Positions 59,501-64,000 of a DNA stretch of 64,000 nucleotides are shown here, one piece after another. The notes beneath the pieces were generated by a model. The model was not told the DNA's origin. It did no database searches and saw only the letters and a program-made list of their open reading frames with translations. The number at the start of each line of letters is the position of its first letter. Position 1 is the first letter of the stretch. This DNA comes from Mactromeris polynyma (taxonomy: Eukaryota > Mollusca > Bivalvia > Venerida > Mactridae): NCBI GenBank assembly GCA_032209605.1, contig JASFXZ010000044.1, positions 1,798,001-1,862,000 on the forward strand, in the 5' to 3' direction. The translations under genes were made by a program, and so were the position numbers.

Positions 59501-61212
59501 CCTCTCAAAACGAAATAATTTCCATCGATTATTCTAACGCAAGTTGGTCGGCTCGCTGTAGCATAAAAGTTGCATTTGAAGGAAATGGTGAATGGAAGAC
59601 AAACGGGCTAGCTGATGGAGCAAAACATAGGATAAAAGTCCAGAACTTGAATATAGATAGTTCCCACATATATAATTTACCTATCTCGGTCATATTGATA
59701 GCGAATTTCCTTAAAGCTTATAGGGAACATTATAATGTAAGTGATGATAACATAAAAACAAACACATACAAATAACTTATTCATTGTGCTCATGTGGACA
59801 AATGGCTCAAAAAGTTGAGAAAAAAGTGGCACATTATCTTGCTTTTTTCACAATTATCACATATTTGGGAATTACTCCTATACGGGCTTAACGGGTTTTC
59901 CTATCTAAATGGCTGACAACTAAGAACAAGGGAGGTAAATATTGTAGATGTAGGAACTATATATACTGTACTTGTTAAGATTATTGACAAACAATTCATT
60001 TAAAGACGTATCCGGGAGTTGCCATTGCGCAACTTTAATGCGCATGTTCTTTTCGATTATTGTAGTTTTTGCGTTGGTTTAAACATGTATAAGGGAGTAG
60101 TTGCTATTTTCTTTTCGATGCAAAGATTTTTACCGAACTCTATAGTCACCAAGCACAATACAAATAATGATATCATTATGTTTAATTGAAGGATTTCATT
60201 ATAGTTTTGAAGTTTTCCTTTTACTTTCTTTTACCATATACTTTATTGTTAAAAAAGAAAAGTCATTGATATTTAAAATTCTACTCATGAAATCATAAAA
60301 TGATCTTCAATAAATATTTAAAACTAACACTTTTATGAAAACGTAAAACGATAATGGGTTTTTCAAGTGTATAAAGGGATTTTTTTTCAACTTTCGCTTT
60401 CCATATATATTACATTTGAAACACAATAAAACAATCTTTATAAAATCAAGCAAGGTGACCTATAATTTTTATTTCATATTTTCATTCAGACAGTGACTCG
60501 CATACAGTATACCAAGTTGTAAGAAAATCTCTGCGCTAGAAAAAAATTAGTAAACTTGTATCGATTTTATTCTATATTCATATGAAATGTTCACGTTTTA
60601 ATCTTCATTATCATAAATTCGAGCAAGGTGATCTATCATTTTTATTTCGTATTTTGGTTACATACATTACACTGATCAAATATACAAAGTTTGAAGGAAA
60701 TCTCTGCATTAGAAAAAAAACGGACTTATTTGTAGGATACGCCTTTAACATAATAAACAAGACAACTTACTTTTTTGTGCCGTTTAGGTATTTAAGAGTT
60801 ACTTTCTTGGAATGGAAAGCTTGTATAATGTATCGTATTGGTTCAAATACATAAAATGTTTCATCGTACTCTTGAAGAAGTGATGCGGTCAGTGTTGAAC
60901 CTGTCCTCATGTATGCCAATACTATAACAATCTTCTTATTGGATAAAACTTTGATCCCACTTTTGTTCGGACCATTTGATGTATTGATATTTTGATCTTG
61001 TCCTAAAATGGTTGATTTGATATCAGAATTTGACAGAGGACTTCGAAATTGTTCTCTTCCGCTAGACTTTACTTTGGTATAAACATCCAACCGACTTTGT
61101 ATAGATGGCACCTGTTGCAGTGTGTTCGATATGACATCTACGTCGGTGCCGGCTGTTTCTTGAGATGAACTGTTATTCTTGTTTAATTTGTTATTCAAGG
61201 GAGACAACTTCT
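56592..61212 (-). CDS. Carbohydrate 6-O-sulfotransferase-like gene B, last two exons
   Basis: Paralogue of the gene at 3029-5770. Exons are 61212-60771 and 57393-56592, with the same lengths, phases and splice sites as gene A. RTGSTL (5'-phosphosulfate loop) and LVRDPRGIVNSR (3'-phosphate motif) are intact. By my count the first exon differs at about 16 of 146 residues, nearly all in the stem before the loop, while the second differs at about 8 of 267. No frameshift or stop is present, so this copy looks functional. The intron is 3377 bp, against 1498 bp in gene A, through MITE and other insertions. The 5' exon is again not identified, and may lie beyond base 64000. The in-frame ATG at 57464 is intronic. 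Confidence 0.86.
57900..58600. repeat. ~162-bp tandem array in sulfotransferase B intron
   Basis: Units are marked by 'atgggtcta' near 57960, 58111, 58275 and 58436. Each contains 'tcaaaggtcaaggtcacact' or a variant, including the nonamer TCAAGGTCA and a second AGGTCA. It corresponds to 3690-4400 in the other arm. Confidence 0.8.
58601..59650. other. Right-only block in sulfotransferase B intron
   Basis: About 1 kb with no left-arm counterpart. No exon, terminal repeats or domain is recognised. Confidence 0.5.
59652..59964. mobile_element. MITE family D, complete copy
   Basis: The ends are tatagatagttcccacatat and 'tgtaggaactatatata', inverted, with 'aatttacct' facing 'aggtaaatatt'. The interior matches 11262-11536. 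At the equivalent place in the left arm (3530-3562) only one terminus remains. Confidence 0.78.
60012..60760. other. Second right-only block in sulfotransferase B intron
   Basis: About 750 bp with an internal near-duplication: 'gcaaggtgacctataatttt' near 60450 and 'gcaaggtgatctatcatttt' near 60625. No gene is recognised. Confidence 0.5.
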
Positions 61213-61319
61213 CTGAAATGAAAATTCATAAAAGGTTCTGTAGTTGTCACAAGCAATATGTGTATATGTCTTTAGTCCACATTAAGAAGTCTTTGTTTGC
61301 TGTTACACGGCATTATTCG
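61213..61319. other. Upstream flank of the first visible sulfotransferase B exon
   Basis: Intron sequence with the acceptor catttcag on the - strand at 61213-61220. It is shared with 2920-3028. Confidence 0.6.
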
Positions 61320-61860
61320 TAAAAGTTCGAAGAAGAGAGGGCATATTGGTTTGCACTTGTCAGTCAGTCAGTCTTTCTGTCAGTCGGTCGGTCGGTCCGT
61401 AACCTTTTCGTTTCCGATCAATAACTCAAGAACCGCACATTCATCTTCGGTAGCAGGGGAACCATATTGATCAAATGTCAAGGTAACAGGGTTCAATTGT
61501 TCACAAACCGTTACCGATCAATCAATTTTGGTGTCACGGACTCAAAGGTCAAGATCACAGGGGTCAATTGTTCACAAACCGTTTCCGATCAATAACTTGA
61601 GAACCCTTCTACCTTTCATCCTCAAACTTGGTCCACACATTCATCTTTGGTAGCCGTGGATCCATATTGATTTTGGAGTCACTGGTTTATAGGTCAAGGT
61701 CACAGGCGTCAAACCGTTTCCGATCCATTTCTCGAGAACCTCTTGACCTATTATCCTCAAACTTAGTCCACACATTCATCTTTGGTAGCAGAGGTATTCT
61801 AATGATTTTGGGGTCACATGGTGAAGGGTCTAAGTCATAGGTCAATTGCATTTAAAATAC
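61320..61860. repeat. Expanded TGACC/AGGTCA repeat block, right arm only
   Basis: About four imperfect units share 'ccgatcaataactcaagaac', 'cacattcatctttggtagca' and 'aaggtcaaggtcacagg'. The left arm has only a trace at 2850-2930. This accounts for about 500 bp of the length difference between the outer arms. Confidence 0.75.
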
Positions 61861-64000
61861 CTCCCATCAATTTGAATGTTCAGTATGACAAATAGTGGAC
61901 TTCTATTGTACATGTCTACGGTATCTATATAAATTTAAGGTCAGTTCATCGCATACATGATATGAGCTCTTTCATTACCTACCGTTAACAAACAACCTGT
62001 TGTTACTGTTAGTGTTTCCAATATGGCAGTGTGCATCCACGAAACCCCTTTTTACCATTTTTACCATAAAATATTTCCAGCATGCACATTTGTGCAGCAT
62101 ACTTCGAAATTGCTTATGCAATTGTACACAATATGACACTGACAAAAAGCCATGCAGGGGAATAATGTTTTACGAACATATCTTGTTTATTTGACTTGTA
62201 CAAAGTACATCATCTACATAGGCAGACCACATCAAACACTTGTTTTAGTTCAGATTATAGAATATGGGCAAACTTGATGCATCGGATCGAGAGTTATGGC
62301 CCTATATTATCAAAAAATGTCATATGCAACCATGTTTACACTCTAGCTCCTTCATTTCTCCACCAATCCTAATCATATTTATACTGAAAGTGTGTACTTT
62401 ATGTAGCTCATATCAGACCTGTAGGTCTAACGTAATGTCCCATTTAGTAATAAAAAAGTAATATTTCACAATATTAACACTTCAGTCTTATTTACACTCT
62501 AGAAACTACTTTTACATCAAATCGTGATGAAACTTGGACCAAATATATGAAATCTAAGTCATGTTTGAAACTTTGTCATCTGGGGTCAAACACTAAATCT
62601 ACTGGTCAAATCATAGTAAAACTTTGCTTGTGCTGTATGGGTCGCATTTTCAACCTGGTTTACATGAAACTTGGTAAAATATTGGGGTTCTACGCAAAGA
62701 ATATATTTATTGTACAGTTTGTGTACATGCAAGTTGTCTTGTAAATAGTTTTTTAGCGTCAATGAAGAAACTTTACCACCGTACTGATTGTGACTCATTG
62801 GAACAGCTTCAAAATGTTGTTGACAAGTCGTCTGCCACAAATGTAGCAGTCAGATACCCAGCGTGGCAATGGCGTGATTCGAAAGCATTTCTTGCACCAT
62901 TCTTCAAACCAGTTCGTGGAATAAGGTATTTATAGGTTATTTGTTTTTACCATTGGGATTAGGATGATTGTGAAGTTATAATGAATAATAAAGTATGCTT
63001 GAGTAAAAGCCTTAATTCATAAGAATATCCTGTCTTCCGATTCAAAATAAATCAAATATTAAACAGTGTGTATTCGAAATATAATGCCTGAATTTCAAAC
63101 ATTTGAGATATAGATAGATACTCTTCCATTGAATAACATACCTTTTCGAGAAATATATAAGATAAAAAAATACAAAAAATATGATTCTAATTAACAATGT
63201 AATTAAACTTAATTATGATAACTCTGTGTGTTAATAATTGTTCTCATCAAGTTGATATCGTAATTGTTATAATACCAGTTTCAAAATTAAACAACTGGTA
63301 GAACTGTGTCTATAATTATCAGATTGTTAAAATGTCAATCAACACATAACAATTGATTACGATTTAATTATATTTTATATTTATAATTCCCTTTCTTTTG
63401 ACATTGTGTTAACAGGAAAATATCGGTACTTGAGGATGTCATCAAATAAACCAGGGAGTGTAACCGTACAAGAAAACTGTTATTCCTGTGAAAAAACATC
63501 CTTCGGTGTCGAGACTACAGCTTCACGCAAGATGTACTCCCACTAGTTATTCAACCACATGGACTAAGCCATGAACGAAAGGAGTACTTATACACACACA
63601 ATTGTAAGACCGTATGTGCGACCAGCGAATCAGGACATCACTTGTCCAGCTCCAACAATCCAGTGATATTATTGACTGCTGTATTTTGTTTGTTTATGAT
63701 TTTCTAGTAAAAGAGTAGAGATATATAAACGTGTGCACCTTGCTTGATTTTCTTTCATTTCTTTCCTTGATGTGACATTTTTAAAATACTCTCAAATACT
63801 ATTCTTAACAAAATATGTATAAAGACAAAGCTATAAGGCCATTCTATCTAAAGTCATATGAAAATGATCTATTCAAACAGGGATGAAATGAAAATGGCCA
63901 AAAAGAACCACTTCCATCTTAGAACATTCAATGTTCAGATGACGTCGCCAAAACAAAATGACGTTCCTGTGAGCATAACACGTGTTGTCTTTAAAACATA
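61861..64000. other. Outer right arm, no coding exon recognised
   Basis: This matches 241-2840 in reverse, without the left-only block 1490-1995. Short ORFs are not conserved between arms. Similarity continues to the last base, so the inverted repeat extends beyond the window. Confidence 0.6.

Larger units (their letters stand above)
52766..64000. repeat. Right arm of the large inverted repeat
   Basis: This is the reverse-complement copy of 1-10848. It begins abruptly inside a MITE at 52766 and runs to the end of the window. It carries the second sulfotransferase gene portion and three orphan AATF exons. Right-only material includes about 54040-54530, 58600-59650, a MITE at 59652-59964, 60012-60760 and an expanded repeat block at 61320-61860. 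The absence of AATF exons 1-11 marks it as the derived copy. Confidence 0.93.

Noticed and set aside
1..64000. The whole inverted repeat as a pure assembly artefact (second haplotype joined head to head)
   Set aside because: Not excluded, but disfavoured: the right arm stops at AATF intron 11 in a chimeric MITE, the orphan exons have decayed, and stem residues of the sulfotransferases differ by about a tenth, more than expected of alleles.

Overview
The window is eukaryotic nuclear DNA, AT-rich and dense in introns and repeats. It most likely comes from a bivalve mollusc. The evidence is canonical GT-AG introns, an AATF orthologue split into 14 coding exons, single-exon IAP and Mab-21-like genes of the kind expanded in bivalves, tRNA-derived SINEs with the 'CCAGCTGG...CTACCCAGGTG' type core, and many MITE-like elements. 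The species call is inference.

The dominant structure is a very large inverted repeat. Its left arm (1-10848) and right arm (52766-64000, reversed) enclose about 42 kb of unrelated spacer. Both arms run off the window or up to its edges. Each arm carries a two-exon 3' portion of a carbohydrate sulfotransferase gene, pointing inwards: left on + (exons 3029-3470 and 4969-5770), right on - (61212-60771 and 57393-56592). Exon lengths are the same in both (442 and 802 bp). The arms differ by substitutions, MITE insertions and repeat expansions of a few hundred bp to 2 kb, so the duplication does not look recent.

The intact AATF gene runs on the - strand from 30282 to 7891 (14 coding exons, 1650 nt, 549 residues), and its last three exons lie inside the left arm. 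The right arm holds only copies of those three exons on + (52918-54036), with a shifted exon 12 and no upstream exons. The left arm is therefore the ancestral one and the right arm the inverted copy. The inner breakpoint of the right arm (52765/52766) joins half of one MITE family directly to half of another.

The spacer and the AATF introns hold: a 965-aa intact transposase-like ORF (25137-28034, -) in AATF intron 1, with four 175-bp tandem repeats just upstream of its ATG; two TIR-bounded elements of 1.4-1.6 kb (17064-18664, 21496-22880); an intronless BIR-RING inhibitor of apoptosis (36070-37119, -); a Mab-21-like gene lacking the nucleotidyltransferase motif (48456-50426, -); minisatellites of 38 bp (32690-33525) and 33 bp (43935-44575); several SINE-like sequences; and a LINE-like 3' tail (45960-46375). 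No operon-like organisation exists. AATF and the IAP both belong to families that restrain apoptosis and Mab-21/cGAS-like proteins are linked to innate immunity, but the sequence gives no evidence that they work together.
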